Source of the DNA: Acidocella facilis ATCC 35904
Lineage (GTDB): Bacteria > Pseudomonadota > Alphaproteobacteria > Acetobacterales > Acetobacteraceae
Assembly: GCF_000687875.1 (NCBI RefSeq)
Contig: NZ_JHYG01000014.1
Location: forward strand, 1-50,696
Reading direction: 5' to 3'
DNA length: 50,696 nt
Of this stretch, positions 1-8,801 are shown piece after piece (position 1 is the first letter of the stretch; each line of letters begins with the position of its first letter). A program made the translations under genes and the position numbers. Under the pieces are notes generated by a model. That model saw only the letters and a list, made by a program, of their open reading frames with translations, searched no databases and was not told the DNA's origin.

Positions 1-1
1 A

Positions 2-933
2 GAACCTGAACGAAAATGATAGTTGAGCGATTTCAGTTAGTTGTGATTCTGTTGGTTTGCAACAACTGACGGAATCACGATGACTTGGACTGAAACCGCT
101 CGACGGCGATACTGCCGGGCCGGCTTGCGCTATGCAAGCAATCTCACTGATGCCGAATGGGCTTTGATCGTGCCGTTCATGCCAGCACCGGCGCGGTTGG
201 GGCGGCCGCGCTCTGTCTCGCTGCGCGTGATTGTTGAAGCGATTCTCTACATTCTATCCACTGGCTGCCAATGGCGGCAACTGCCCAGGGAATTCGCGCC
301 CTTCACGACGGTGCAAGCATATTTTTACCGTTTCAGCCGTGATGGCACTCTGGTACGCATCAACCAGGCGCTGGTCGCGCAGGCGCGGGAGCTGGCCGGA
401 CGCACGGCATCGCCAACCGCGGGCGTGATCGACAGCCAATCAGTGAAAACGACCGAGGCGGGCGGGCCGCGCGGGTTCGATGCGGGTAAGAAGATCAAGG
501 GGCGCAAACGGCATATCGTCACCGATACGCTCGGGAACCTCGTCGGGCTTGTTATCCACCCCGCCAATGTTCAAGATCGCGATGGTGCGCCCGGCGTGCT
601 CAAATCCATTCGCAAGAAATATCCTTTGCTGAGGCATGTTTTCGCCGATGGCGGCTATGCCGGACCTAAACTGCAAGGACGCCTGGAAAAGATCGGGAAA
701 TGGACCATCCAAATCGTAAAACGCTCCGACACAGCAGAAGGATTTGAACTCCTGCCCCGCCGTTGGGTTGTCGAGAGAACTTTCGCCTGGCTCGGCCGGT
801 GCCGCCGCCTCGCCAAAGATTTCGAAGCAACAATCGCCAGTGCTACCGCATGGCTCCTGCTCGCCCATATTCGCCTGCTCACAAGAAAAATCAAACGAAA
901 AGGTTAGGCGCACTACCATTCAGAGTCAGGTTC
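2..933 (+). mobile_element. IS5-family insertion sequence (IS1031/IS427-like), apparently complete
   Basis: The element runs from the left window edge to just past the transposase gene. The outermost 8 bases, GAACCTGA at 2-9, are repeated inverted as TCAGGTTC at 926-933. Further in, the two ends match imperfectly, about 17 of 23 positions by eye. TTA follows the right end, and base 1 (A) could be the last base of a matching TTA, which would fit the 3-bp TNA target duplication known for IS1031-type elements. The left flank is outside the window, so the duplication cannot be confirmed. The element forms the left border of the aromatic-degradation block. Confidence 0.8.
80..907 (+). CDS. IS5-family transposase (DDE)
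   Basis: This 275-residue DDE transposase would cut and rejoin the ends of the surrounding element. The N-terminal DUF4096-like region contains LTDAEWALIVPFMP. The catalytic acidic residues are in the contexts GVIDSQSVKT (Asp), FADGGYAG (Asp) and RWVVERTFAWL (Glu), with the DDE-spaced Arg/Glu helix intact. Length is normal for a single-ORF IS5 member and there is no frameshift, so it may be active. The start is the ATG 79 bases in from the left end; the stop lies 26 bases before the right end. Confidence 0.93.
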   Translation: MTWTETARRRYCRAGLRYASNLTDAEWALIVPFMPAPARLGRPRSVSLRVIVEAILYILSTGCQWRQLPREFAPFTTVQAYFYRFSRDGTLVRINQALVAQARELAGRTASPTAGVIDSQSVKTTEAGGPRGFDAGKKIKGRKRHIVTDTLGNLVGLVIHPANVQDRDGAPGVLKSIRKKYPLLRHVFADGGYAGPKLQGRLEKIGKWTIQIVKRSDTAEGFELLPRRWVVERTFAWLGRCRRLAKDFEATIASATAWLLLAHIRLLTRKIKRKG

Positions 934-963
934 TTAGATCGTTCGAATAATGCCGACCCATTC

Positions 964-994
964 CAAGCTGACCTCCAACCCAGCAGTCAGCTTG
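964..994. repeat. inverted repeat between IS element and porin gene
   Basis: CAAGCTGAC at 964-972 is repeated inverted as GTCAGCTTG at 986-994, with a 13-base loop. It lies downstream of the leftward porin gene and could act as its terminator, but no T-run follows on the minus strand. Apart from this hairpin I see nothing in 934-1053. Confidence 0.4.
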
Positions 995-1053
995 AATCAG
1001 AAATCAGCCCGCGCCGGAATCCCAAAAACGATTCAAGTGAGAGGAAAGAGACT

Positions 1054-1995
1054 CTAGAAACGCGTGGTCAGACGGAGGTCAAAAAAATCTCCGGCGACAT
1101 CGTTCCTGACAGCGAAATTGTGATTCCATAGTGCCGTTAGTTTAAGGCCGTTGTGGAATTCGTAAGATGCGATGGGGCCGATTCCGTAATTGATGCTGCG
1201 TGTACCAGGCTTGGTTTTGCCGTTTACTGTATCATTGCCGATCTGGATTTCCTGCTCGCCGCCTAGACCTACGCCCCAGTCGCCGATTTCCTTCATGAAT
1301 GTATAGTCGGCGGAAAATTCAGGGGCGGAGCGGTAACTGTAATTTGGTGCGGTTTCGCTGGTGACAGGTATGGCGTAATGGGTGCCGATGCTGATATTCC
1401 AACCGTGATAGAGCCAGCTGACGCCGAAATCCGGCTGGATGGTGGTGTAGCCATTGCCTGACGGCGCGCCGCCATTGGTGAGTTTACCTTGGACCAGGTT
1501 AGACATTTTATTTGTGGCGTCGTCCAGCAAGATAGTCAGGCCGGCGCGGACAAAGATATGATGCGGCAGTGACCAGGAGAGGGCGCCGGGCATGAGGATG
1601 GTGTTGTAGATCCCGAAATTGCCACCGCCGCCGCCGAAATCTCGTTGCAGAGGCTGATAGCTGTTATAGTCGAAAGGCTGGCCGATGCCCGCCGCATAAT
1701 TCCCACCGAGAATTTTTATGCCGGGAACCCAGAGTAGGATGGGCACTTCCACCAGCGCGCTGAGATTGGTGCCGGAGATTTTGTTACCGTTATGATCGAA
1801 GTTGCTGTAGCTGGTGTAATAATTGTCCAGTTCGCCATAGAGGCCCGGCGGGGGCAGGGCGCCGGCGGGAAGGCCTTCAAACACGCCGCGCAGATAAGGG
1901 TCCCATAATTCCTCGGCTTTGGCGCTGACGAAATTCATACAGCTATAGAGTGCGGCCATGCCAAATAGAATAGACAGATTTTTGTTATATCGCAT
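1054..1995 (-). CDS. outer-membrane porin of the MetA-pathway/phenol-degradation type
   Basis: This 313-residue protein is a probable outer-membrane beta-barrel that lets hydrophobic or aromatic substrates into the periplasm. It starts with a signal peptide (about residues 1-27, ending SAKA before EELWDP) and ends in a phenylalanine (LTTRF), the usual C-terminal signature of outer-membrane barrels. The body alternates aromatic and small residues typical of beta strands and resembles the Phenol_MetA_deg family (COG4313). The start is set by GGGGAG six bases before the ATG. It is transcribed away from catR and sits beside the benzoate/catechol operon, which supports a role in aromatic uptake. 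The family assignment is by pattern, and the substrate is inferred. Confidence 0.75.
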   Translation of the reverse strand: MRYNKNLSILFGMAALYSCMNFVSAKAEELWDPYLRGVFEGLPAGALPPPGLYGELDNYYTSYSNFDHNGNKISGTNLSALVEVPILLWVPGIKILGGNYAAGIGQPFDYNSYQPLQRDFGGGGGNFGIYNTILMPGALSWSLPHHIFVRAGLTILLDDATNKMSNLVQGKLTNGGAPSGNGYTTIQPDFGVSWLYHGWNISIGTHYAIPVTSETAPNYSYRSAPEFSADYTFMKEIGDWGVGLGGEQEIQIGNDTVNGKTKPGTRSINYGIGPIASYEFHNGLKLTALWNHNFAVRNDVAGDFFDLRLTTRF

Positions 1996-2457
1996 TTATA
2001 CTCCCCAATTTTGAATCTGTTGTGACGTCGCCGCGCGCCGGCGCCTCTCTGGCGTGGGCCGAGGCGCGGTGTTGTCGGGCGGATGCGGGCAGGAGGCTCG
2101 CCGCCATGACGTCAGCCCGCCTTACCGGCCTGGCTGGGGCGCCGATGACGCAGCACGGCGCTGCGGCGAGCGAAAATTTACTATTTCACCAAGGTATAGT
2201 TGTTCCTCGTTTTAAGTATGGAGCTTTTGTTGTGGGCGTTCCAGAGTTGGGGCAGCCGTTTTAACATCTGCCCGATGCTTAAAAAGGCTATGATTTTTAA
2301 AGGATGAAGCGCAAGGGATAAAAAACCAAACGCTGCCAAAAAGCCGCTGAACCGTGCGATGTTGTTACGGGTTGCGGCAAAAGCGCCACAGTTGATACCT
2401 TTAAAGTATTTTTTTGAGACCGTGCAGGTTTATTCCGTGGCCGCGTGATAAGCAGGG
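1996..2457. other. intergenic region between porin and catR
   Basis: About 460 bases without a convincing gene. It should hold the porin promoter, and any catR terminator. An 80-residue open frame at 2022-2264 has low complexity and no family resemblance, and I do not call it. On the minus strand near 2190-2207 the sequence ACTATACCTTGG resembles the left half of the catR operator at 3378-3390 (ACTATACCTCTTGG). This may be a half-site for the same regulator. Confidence 0.4.
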
Positions 2458-3375
2458 TTAGAGGCGTTCGAGCCCTTCAGGCACGCCATAGCCCCATTCC
2501 GCATAACGCTCCGCGATAATTTGCGCCATGAGGGCTAGTTCCGGAGAATGATCGCCGGTGCGGTGGCTGAGAATAATCGGGGAGGTGATGGTCTCGACAA
2601 GCTCTTTGTAGCTCACACCATCAACCTGCGATTTCTGGACGGATTCTGGCACGATGCACACGCCTTCCTCAGCCGCGACAAGGCCGATGGCAATTTGCAG
2701 TTCCCGGGCTTCGTGCGCGACGGCGGGGGTCAGGCCATGGTCCTGAAACAGGCCGAGAACCTGGTCGGCATAGCTGGGGCGGGGGCTGCGCGGATAGAGA
2801 ATTTGCGGGACAGCGGCTAAATCCTGCAACGATACAGGTCCGTCACCACTTAGCGGGCTGGCTGAGGGAATGGCGGCCACGAGCGGTTCCTCCCGCAGGA
2901 CGATGCGGCGCACGGCGTCGTCATCGAAGCGGATGCGCCCAAACCCGATATCAATCCTTCCTTCCTTCAGGGCGTTGATCTGCTCCAGGCTCGTGAGTTC
3001 CTGCAAGGTGATCTCGATATGCGGCGCGGCAGCGCGGAAAGCCCGGATTAACGGCGGGAGGCGGGCATAGATTGTGGAAGCGACGAAGCCGATGCGGAAA
3101 CGGCGTTTTTCCATCACCAGAGCGCGTTTGAGCATCTCCTGCATTTCCTCAACCCGGTTGAGGACCTGTTTGGCTTGGTCGTAAAGCAGCTTCCCGGCCG
3201 GGGTGAGGCGGAGGGGCCGGCTTGAGCGGTCGAACAGCGGGGCGCCGATCTCCTCTTCCATTTGCTGGATCTGCCGGCTGAGGGGCGGCTGCGCGATCCG
3301 TAGTTTTTGCGCGGCAGCCGTGAAATTCCGCTCGGTGGCGACGGCGATGAAATAGCGAAGCTGGCGCAAATCCAT
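2458..3375 (-). CDS. catR: LysR-family regulator of the catechol/benzoate operon (CatR/BenM-like)
   Basis: This 305-residue LysR-type regulator has an N-terminal winged helix-turn-helix (about residues 1-60, MDLRQLRYFIAVATERNFT, then AQPPLSRQIQQMEEEIG) and a C-terminal effector domain (about 90-300). The core text, such as FRIGFVASTIYARLPPLIR and ELTSLEQINALKEGRIDIGFGR, is characteristic of the CatM/BenM/CatR/CbnR group. These proteins bind cis,cis-muconate, and in some cases benzoate, and activate divergent cat or ben genes. Here the target is catB, starting 90 bases away in the opposite direction, with an ATAC-N7-GTAT site between. Whether it responds to muconate, benzoate or both cannot be read from the sequence. 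Confidence 0.9.
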   Translation of the reverse strand: MDLRQLRYFIAVATERNFTAAAQKLRIAQPPLSRQIQQMEEEIGAPLFDRSSRPLRLTPAGKLLYDQAKQVLNRVEEMQEMLKRALVMEKRRFRIGFVASTIYARLPPLIRAFRAAAPHIEITLQELTSLEQINALKEGRIDIGFGRIRFDDDAVRRIVLREEPLVAAIPSASPLSGDGPVSLQDLAAVPQILYPRSPRPSYADQVLGLFQDHGLTPAVAHEARELQIAIGLVAAEEGVCIVPESVQKSQVDGVSYKELVETITSPIILSHRTGDHSPELALMAQIIAERYAEWGYGVPEGLERL

Positions 3376-3379
3376 GACT

Positions 3380-3394
3380 ATACCTCTTGGGTAT
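3380..3394. promoter_or_regulatory. ATAC-N7-GTAT operator for the LysR regulator
   Basis: ATACC-TCTTG-GGTAT is an exact match to the ATAC-N7-GTAT dyad bound by BenM and CatM of Acinetobacter. It begins five bases upstream of the catR start codon, so the dyad overlaps the catR leader, which fits autorepression, and lies about 70 bases upstream of the catB start codon. A TTGGCA hexamer at 3416-3421 could be the catB -35 box; no good -10 is evident, as is common for activator-dependent promoters. Confidence 0.7.
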
Positions 3395-3465
3395 GAGTAT
3401 TAGATATATTTAGTGTTGGCAAAAGGTTTTTGAGAGGTTTAGCCGTCTCGTCATAGCAAGAAAGC

Positions 3466-4659
3466 ATGATTGGAAACGATGTGGCGCTCAAACTTGCCAG
3501 ACTTGAAACGGTCTTATTGGACCTGCCGACAATCCGCCCGCATGTGCTGGCGATGGCAACGATGCGTGTGCAGAGCATTGTGCTGGTCCGGCTGACCAGC
3601 AGTGATGGCGTGGAGGGGATTGGCGAAGGCACCACGATTGGTGGGGCGAGCTATGGGCCGGAAAGCCCGGAAGGTATCAAGCTGGTCATCGACCGCTATA
3701 TTGCCCCGTTACTGGAAGGTGAGGATCTCACCCGCCTGGGCGCGGTAATGGCGAAGATCAATAAACATGTCGCGGGCAATAATACCGCCAAATGCGCGGT
3801 GGAGACGGCCTTGGTGGACGCGCAGGCGCGTCGCCTGGGCGTAGCGGTTTCAGAGCTGATCGCTGGGGGGCGGGTGCGGTCGCATCTGCCGGTCGCCTGG
3901 ACATTGGCCAGCGGCGAGACCGCGTGCGACATTGAGGAAGCCGAAGCCATGCTGGCCGCCCGCCGGCATAATGTTTTCAAACTGAAGATTGGCAAGCGCG
4001 ATGTGCGCGCGGATGCAGCGCATGTGGCGGCGATAAAAAGGGCCCTGGGTGAGCGGGCCAGCGTGCGCGTGGATGTGAACCAGGGCTGGAGCGAGACGCA
4101 GGCCGAATTAGGGATGCGCTTGTTGGCGCAAGCCGGTGTGGATTTGGTGGAGCAGCCGGTTGTGCGCGGCTCAGGCGCGCTGGCGCGACTTTCCGCGCGG
4201 CATGACGTGCCAATCATGGCGGATGAATCCCTGCACGGGGCGCGGGACGGGTTCGCAGTGGCGGCTGGCGCGCAGGCGCGGGTGTTCGCCATTAAAATCG
4301 CCCAGTCCGGCGGGTTGTTCCCGGCGAGTGATGTGGCGCGGATTGGCCAAGCGGCGGGGCTGGGGCTGTATGGCGGCACGATGTTGGAGGCAGGCGTGGG
4401 GACTGCCGCCTCCGCGCAGCTTTGCGCCACGTTGCCAAACCTTGAATGGGGCACGGAGCTTTTTGGGCCGCTTCTGGTGCGGGAGGATATTCTCGCGGCG
4501 CCGCTCCGCTATGCGGATTTCAGCTTGCAGGTGCCGGACGGCCCGGGGCTGGGCGTACAACTCGACGAAGCAAAGGTCGCGCATTTCCGCCGTGACCGTA
4601 CGGCGCCGCTTCTGCATGCCGTTGCCAAGAAAGGGGAGGCAAATGCTGTTTCAGGTTGA
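3466..4659 (+). CDS. catB: muconate cycloisomerase
   Basis: CatB converts cis,cis-muconate to (+)-muconolactone in the catechol branch of the beta-ketoadipate pathway. The 397-residue product is a complete enolase-superfamily protein of the muconate-lactonising subgroup. The K-x-K pair is Lys172/Lys174 (FKLKIGK). The metal ligands are Asp203 (VDVNQGW), Glu229 (LVEQPV) and Asp253 (MADESL), and the second general base is Lys277 (AIKIAQSGG). The N-terminal capping domain includes the flexible loop TIGGASYGPES. It is the first gene of the operon and overlaps catC by 17 bases. Regulation is probably by the adjacent CatR. Confidence 0.95.
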   Translation: MIGNDVALKLARLETVLLDLPTIRPHVLAMATMRVQSIVLVRLTSSDGVEGIGEGTTIGGASYGPESPEGIKLVIDRYIAPLLEGEDLTRLGAVMAKINKHVAGNNTAKCAVETALVDAQARRLGVAVSELIAGGRVRSHLPVAWTLASGETACDIEEAEAMLAARRHNVFKLKIGKRDVRADAAHVAAIKRALGERASVRVDVNQGWSETQAELGMRLLAQAGVDLVEQPVVRGSGALARLSARHDVPIMADESLHGARDGFAVAAGAQARVFAIKIAQSGGLFPASDVARIGQAAGLGLYGGTMLEAGVGTAASAQLCATLPNLEWGTELFGPLLVREDILAAPLRYADFSLQVPDGPGLGVQLDEAKVAHFRRDRTAPLLHAVAKKGEANAVSG

Positions 4660-4933
4660 GATGGATGTGAATATTCCTCTGGGGTTTAATCCGGAGGACG
4701 CCGCGATATTGAAGGCGGCGGAAAAGACCCGGTTTCAGGAGCTGCAAAAGGCCGGAGCCTGGCGGCATATCTGGCGGGTTGTAGGCCGATACGCCAATCT
4801 TAGCATTTTCGATGTGCCCGATAACACAACCTTGCATGAATTGCTCACCACGCTTCCGCTTTATCCTTTTATGACGGTGCGGGTGACGCCGCTCTGCCGG
4901 CATCCATCGTCAGCTCATGCGGATGACCGCTGA
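4643..4933 (+). CDS. catC: muconolactone delta-isomerase
   Basis: CatC isomerises muconolactone to 3-oxoadipate enol-lactone. The product is 96 residues, the standard size for this small decameric ferredoxin-fold enzyme, with typical text MLFQVEMDVNIP near the start, GAWRHIWRVVGRYANLSIFD in the middle and LPLYPFM near the end. The open frame extends further upstream inside catB, but the ATG at 4643 preceded by a strong GGGGAGG gives the family-standard N-terminus. The start lies inside the 3' end of catB in another frame, indicating translational coupling. Confidence 0.95.
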   Translation: MLFQVEMDVNIPLGFNPEDAAILKAAEKTRFQELQKAGAWRHIWRVVGRYANLSIFDVPDNTTLHELLTTLPLYPFMTVRVTPLCRHPSSAHADDR

Positions 4934-4972
4934 ATTTCCCAAATGAACGTCAACACCTGAAAAGAGGAAAGA

Positions 4973-5890
4973 ATGACCAAGATTTCAAAAACGCCAGATA
5001 TGGAAGCGTTCATCGGCAAGATCGCCAACCTTAAGGGGAGTGCCGATGCGCGCCTGAACAGGATCGTGGCTAGGATCATCGGGGATCTGTTCGATACGAT
5101 CCACGAATTCCACATCACTGAGGACGAGTTCTGGAAGGCGCTGAATTATATGGCGGCATCGGCGCCGGAATTCGGACTTTGGGCGGCAGGCGTCGGGCTT
5201 GAGCATTTCCTGGATGTCGAGATGGACAAACGCGACCGCGCTGCCGGGATTCCCGAAGGTACGCCGCGCACGATTGAAGGCCCGCTCTACGTCGTCGGCG
5301 CGCCGATGCTGGAGGGCGGAGGTCGCCTGGATGACGGTACCGACAAAGGAGAGGTGCTGATGGTGCGCGGCCAGGTGCGCGACACGGATGGCAAACCTGT
5401 GCCGGGCGCCATCGTTGATGTGTGGCACGCGAATACGCTCGGCAATTACTCTTACTTTGACAAGACGCAGAGCGATTATAATATGCGTCGCCGGATCCGG
5501 ACCGATGCCGATGGCCGTTATTGGTTCCAGAGTATCATGCCCTCCGGCTATGGCTGCCCGGAAGGTTCTGGCATTGAGCGCTTCCTGGCGGCGCTTGGAC
5601 GCCACGGCAAACGTCCCGCCCATATCCATTTTTTCGTCACCGCACATGGGCACCGTCAGCTGACCACGCAGATTAATATCGAAGGTGATCCGCTGGTGCA
5701 TGACGACTTCGCCTTCGCGACCCGCGACGGGCTGATCCCGCCGGTGACGCGTCATTCTGACCCGGCGACGATCCACAAAGCCGGGCTGAATGAGCCTTTC
5801 GCGGAAATCAAGTTCGACTTTACCCTGGCGGTAGCGGAATCCGAGGATGATGAGGATTTCTCATCCCGCGCCCGCGCCCAGGCAGCCTGA
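4973..5890 (+). CDS. catA: catechol 1,2-dioxygenase
   Basis: CatA is an intradiol dioxygenase that cleaves catechol to cis,cis-muconate with a non-haem Fe(III). The 305-residue protein has the N-terminal helical linker domain (about 1-105) and the catalytic beta-sandwich. Iron ligands are visible as His217 and His219 (RPAHIHFF), Tyr193 (MPSGYGCP) and a tyrosine in NYSYFD (about 159-161). A good AGGAAAG precedes the ATG. It is 39 bases after catC and 18 before benA, so it is co-transcribed with both modules. Length and motifs match dedicated catechol rather than chlorocatechol enzymes, although substrate range cannot be settled by eye. Confidence 0.95.
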   Translation: MTKISKTPDMEAFIGKIANLKGSADARLNRIVARIIGDLFDTIHEFHITEDEFWKALNYMAASAPEFGLWAAGVGLEHFLDVEMDKRDRAAGIPEGTPRTIEGPLYVVGAPMLEGGGRLDDGTDKGEVLMVRGQVRDTDGKPVPGAIVDVWHANTLGNYSYFDKTQSDYNMRRRIRTDADGRYWFQSIMPSGYGCPEGSGIERFLAALGRHGKRPAHIHFFVTAHGHRQLTTQINIEGDPLVHDDFAFATRDGLIPPVTRHSDPATIHKAGLNEPFAEIKFDFTLAVAESEDDEDFSSRARAQAA

Positions 5891-5908
5891 TCATATAGGA
5901 GCGCGGCA

Positions 5909-7264
5909 ATGGGCAACGCAATTCTAGACTATCTCGACAATGCGATCGTCGACGACAGGCAGAACGGTGTGTTCCGTTGCCGTCGCGATGTCTTTACCGA
6001 GCCGGCTCTGTTCGAGCTGGAGATGAAACATATCTTCGAAGGTAACTGGGTGTATCTGGCGCATGAAAGCCAGTTCCCGGAAAAGGATGATTATTTCACG
6101 ACCTGGATCGGACGCAAGCCGGTTGTCATCACGCGGGATAAAACCGGTGCGCTGCACGCCATGGTGAATGCCTGCGCGCATCGCGGTGCCACGCTGTGCC
6201 GGCGCAAGCATGGCCAGAAAGGCAGCTTCACCTGTCCTTTCCACGGCTGGACGTTCAGCAATACCGGCAGGCTGTTGAAGGTAAAAGACGGCAAGACGGG
6301 GGAATATCCGTCCAGCTTCAACCAGAATGGTTCGCATGATCTGGCGCGCGTGCCGCGCTTTGCCAATTATCGCGGCTTCCTGTTCGGCAGCTTTAACGAG
6401 AACCTGTTGCCGATTGAGGAACATCTGGGCGGTGCGAAGCGTATTATCGACCAGATTGTTGAACAGGCACCGGAAGGAATCGAAGTCTTGCGCGGCAGTT
6501 CCTCGTATATTTACGATGGGAATTGGAAGCTGCAGATGGAGAACGGGGCGGATGGCTATCATGTCAGTTCCGTGCACTGGAATTATTCCGCGACCATGGG
6601 GCGGCGGAATTATGAGGCGGAGGGCACGCGGACGGTCGATGCGAATGGTTGGTCGAAGAGTGTTGGCGGCGTCTATTCGTTTGAGCACGGACATATTCTG
6701 CTCTGGACCAAATTGCTGAATCCCGAGGTCAGGCCAATTTATGCGCAGCGTCAGGCCCTTGCGGAACGAGTGGGGGATAAAGAGGCTGAGTTTATCGTCT
6801 CGCAAACCCGCAATCTGGGGCTATATCCGAATGTTTATCTGATGGATCAGTTCTCCACGCAGATCCGCGTGGTGCGGCCGATCAGTGTCGATCAAACCGA
6901 GGTGACGATTTACTGCTTTGCGCCCAAGGGCGAAAATCCCAAGGACCGGGCGCTGCGGATCCGGCAATATGAGGATTTCTTCAATGTCAGCGGCATGGGG
7001 ACGCCGGATGATCTGGAAGAATTCCGTGCGTGCCAGGGGGCTTATGAAGGCGCCGGGGCGTTGTGGAATGATCTGAGCCGCGGGGCGACGCGCTGGATCG
7101 ACGGGGCGGATGAAAATGCCCTGGCCATGGGGCTGAAGCCAATATTGAGCGGTGAACGCAGCGAAGATGAGGGGCTGTTTGTCCGTCAGCACGAATATTG
7201 GGCGCACGCGCTGCGCCAGGCGCTCGTTGAAACCGGCGTCGCGGTGATGGAGGTGGTGGCATGA
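5909..7264 (+). CDS. benA: benzoate 1,2-dioxygenase, large (alpha) subunit
   Basis: BenA is the catalytic subunit of the ring-hydroxylating dioxygenase that turns benzoate into the cis-1,2-dihydrodiol carboxylate. The 451-residue protein has a Rieske [2Fe-2S] domain (Cys89, His91, Cys109, His112 in CAHRG and CPFHGW) and a mononuclear iron site (His218 and His223, with bridging Asp215, in NGADGYHVSSVHW). Length and text are typical of the benzoate/toluate/anthranilate group. Benzoate is favoured because benD and cat genes follow in the same operon. An AGGAG site precedes the ATG, and the stop overlaps the benB start by four bases. Confidence 0.93.
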   Translation: MGNAILDYLDNAIVDDRQNGVFRCRRDVFTEPALFELEMKHIFEGNWVYLAHESQFPEKDDYFTTWIGRKPVVITRDKTGALHAMVNACAHRGATLCRRKHGQKGSFTCPFHGWTFSNTGRLLKVKDGKTGEYPSSFNQNGSHDLARVPRFANYRGFLFGSFNENLLPIEEHLGGAKRIIDQIVEQAPEGIEVLRGSSSYIYDGNWKLQMENGADGYHVSSVHWNYSATMGRRNYEAEGTRTVDANGWSKSVGGVYSFEHGHILLWTKLLNPEVRPIYAQRQALAERVGDKEAEFIVSQTRNLGLYPNVYLMDQFSTQIRVVRPISVDQTEVTIYCFAPKGENPKDRALRIRQYEDFFNVSGMGTPDDLEEFRACQGAYEGAGALWNDLSRGATRWIDGADENALAMGLKPILSGERSEDEGLFVRQHEYWAHALRQALVETGVAVMEVVA

Positions 7265-7767
7265 GCGCGGTGCTGGACAAGATTATGACACAGGATGAGG
7301 TAACGGAGTTTCTCTACCGTGAGGCGCGGCTGCTGGATGATCGTGCCTGGGAGGAGTGGCTGCACTGCTATGCGCCGGATGCGGTATACTGGATGCCGGC
7401 CTGGGATGATGATGATACGCTTGTGGACGATCCGCAAAGCCAGATTTCCTTGATCTATTATCCAAACCGGGAGGGGCTGGAGGACCGCGTGTTCCGCATC
7501 AAGACCGAGCGCTCCGGCGCCACCAGCCCAGAGCCGCGCACCAGTCACAATATCAGCAACATCGAAATTCTGAGCGTGCGGAAGGATGAGGTTAAGCTGC
7601 GCTTTAACTGGTACACGCTCAGCCACCGCTACAAAAGGACTGATCAGTTTTTTGGCACCAGCTATTACACGCTGGCCCTGCGCGATGGCACCCCGAAGAT
7701 TGTAAACAAGAAAGTGGTTCTGAAGAACGACTATATTCATCAGGTCATAGATATCTATCATATTTAG
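7261..7767 (+). CDS. benB: benzoate 1,2-dioxygenase, small (beta) subunit
   Basis: BenB is the structural beta subunit of the alpha3beta3 dioxygenase. The 168-residue protein shows the NTF2-like/SnoaL fold text of the family: FLYREARLLDDRAWEEWL near the N-terminus, PDAVYWMPAWDDDD, and SHNISNIEIL in the middle. It overlaps benA by an ATGA junction and is followed by benC after 23 bases, the classic benABC order. Subunits of this family carry no cofactor of their own. Confidence 0.93.
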   Translation: MSAVLDKIMTQDEVTEFLYREARLLDDRAWEEWLHCYAPDAVYWMPAWDDDDTLVDDPQSQISLIYYPNREGLEDRVFRIKTERSGATSPEPRTSHNISNIEILSVRKDEVKLRFNWYTLSHRYKRTDQFFGTSYYTLALRDGTPKIVNKKVVLKNDYIHQVIDIYHI

Positions 7768-7790
7768 AACCAGAATTCAGGAAACGAACC

Positions 7791-8801
7791 ATGAGCTACC
7801 GTGTCGCGCTGAACTTTGAGGATGGCATCACGCGATTTATCGACGTGAAAGATGGTGAAAAACTGCTCGATGCCGCCTACCGGAATAAGATCAATCTGCC
7901 GATGGATTGTTCAGACGGTGTCTGCGGCACATGTAAATGCCGATGCGAGGCCGGCGCGTACGAGCTGGGCGATGAATATCTTGACGAGGCGCTGACAGCG
8001 GATGAGGCGGCGCAGGGTATGGTGCTCACTTGCCAGATGGTGCTGAAAGGCGATTGCACGATCGCGGTGCCGATGACCTCCAGCGCCTGCAAGATCAAAC
8101 CCGCGCAGCAGCACGGCAGCATTATGGAGGTGGCGCAACTTTCGCCCAGCACAATTCTGCTGAAGTTGGCCCTTGAGCAACCGGCTGAGTTTCTGGCCGG
8201 GCAATATGTACAGCTGGACATCCACGGTACGGGGCAGAGCCGTGCTTATTCCTTCAGCACCAAGCCTGGCACCAAGGAGGCGGGGTTTTTGATCCGCAAT
8301 GTGCCAGGCGGGAGGATGAGCGGCTGGCTGAGCGCGGGGGCGAAGCGGGGAGATAAAATGAGCTTCACCGGTCCGTTCGGTAGCTTTTACCTGCGCGCGG
8401 TGGAGCGCCCGGTTTTGATGCTGGCCGGCGGCACGGGGTTGGCGCCGTTGCTATCCATGCTGGAGGTGCTGGCCGAAAACGGCACCGACCAGGAACTACA
8501 TCTGATTTATGGCGTAACACGCGACGGAGATTTGGTGGAAACCGACCGGCTGGATGATCTGGCGGCACGGCTGCCGAGCTTCAGCTGGACAAGCTGCGTC
8601 GCGGACCCGCAGAGCCCGCATCCGCGCAAGGGCTATGTCACCGAGCATCTGGCTGGAACACCGGTGGAGGCAGGAGAGTGCGATGTGTATCTCTGCGGGC
8701 CGCCGCCCATGGTGGAGGCGGTGCGCCAGAGCTTCGCGGTACGCGGCTTCACACCCTCCCGGTTCCTGTATGAGAAATTCGCGGTGAGTGTGGCGGCATG
8801 A
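7791..8801 (+). CDS. benC: benzoate dioxygenase reductase component
   Basis: BenC transfers electrons from NADH through FAD and a plant-type [2Fe-2S] cluster to the BenA Rieske centre. In the 336-residue protein the N-terminal ferredoxin domain has Cys40, Cys45, Cys48 and Cys81 (MDCSDGVCGTCKC and VLTCQM). Next come the FAD-binding barrel with RAYSFS and the NAD-binding domain with GGTGLAPLLSML and a C-terminal YLCGPPPMVEAV. Domain order and length are standard for this family. It overlaps benD by four bases. Confidence 0.94.
   Translation: MSYRVALNFEDGITRFIDVKDGEKLLDAAYRNKINLPMDCSDGVCGTCKCRCEAGAYELGDEYLDEALTADEAAQGMVLTCQMVLKGDCTIAVPMTSSACKIKPAQQHGSIMEVAQLSPSTILLKLALEQPAEFLAGQYVQLDIHGTGQSRAYSFSTKPGTKEAGFLIRNVPGGRMSGWLSAGAKRGDKMSFTGPFGSFYLRAVERPVLMLAGGTGLAPLLSMLEVLAENGTDQELHLIYGVTRDGDLVETDRLDDLAARLPSFSWTSCVADPQSPHPRKGYVTEHLAGTPVEAGECDVYLCGPPPMVEAVRQSFAVRGFTPSRFLYEKFAVSVAA

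Noticed and set aside
2022-2264. 80-codon frame between porin and catR
   Set aside because: No ribosome site, no family resemblance, and it occupies the expected promoter region of the porin.
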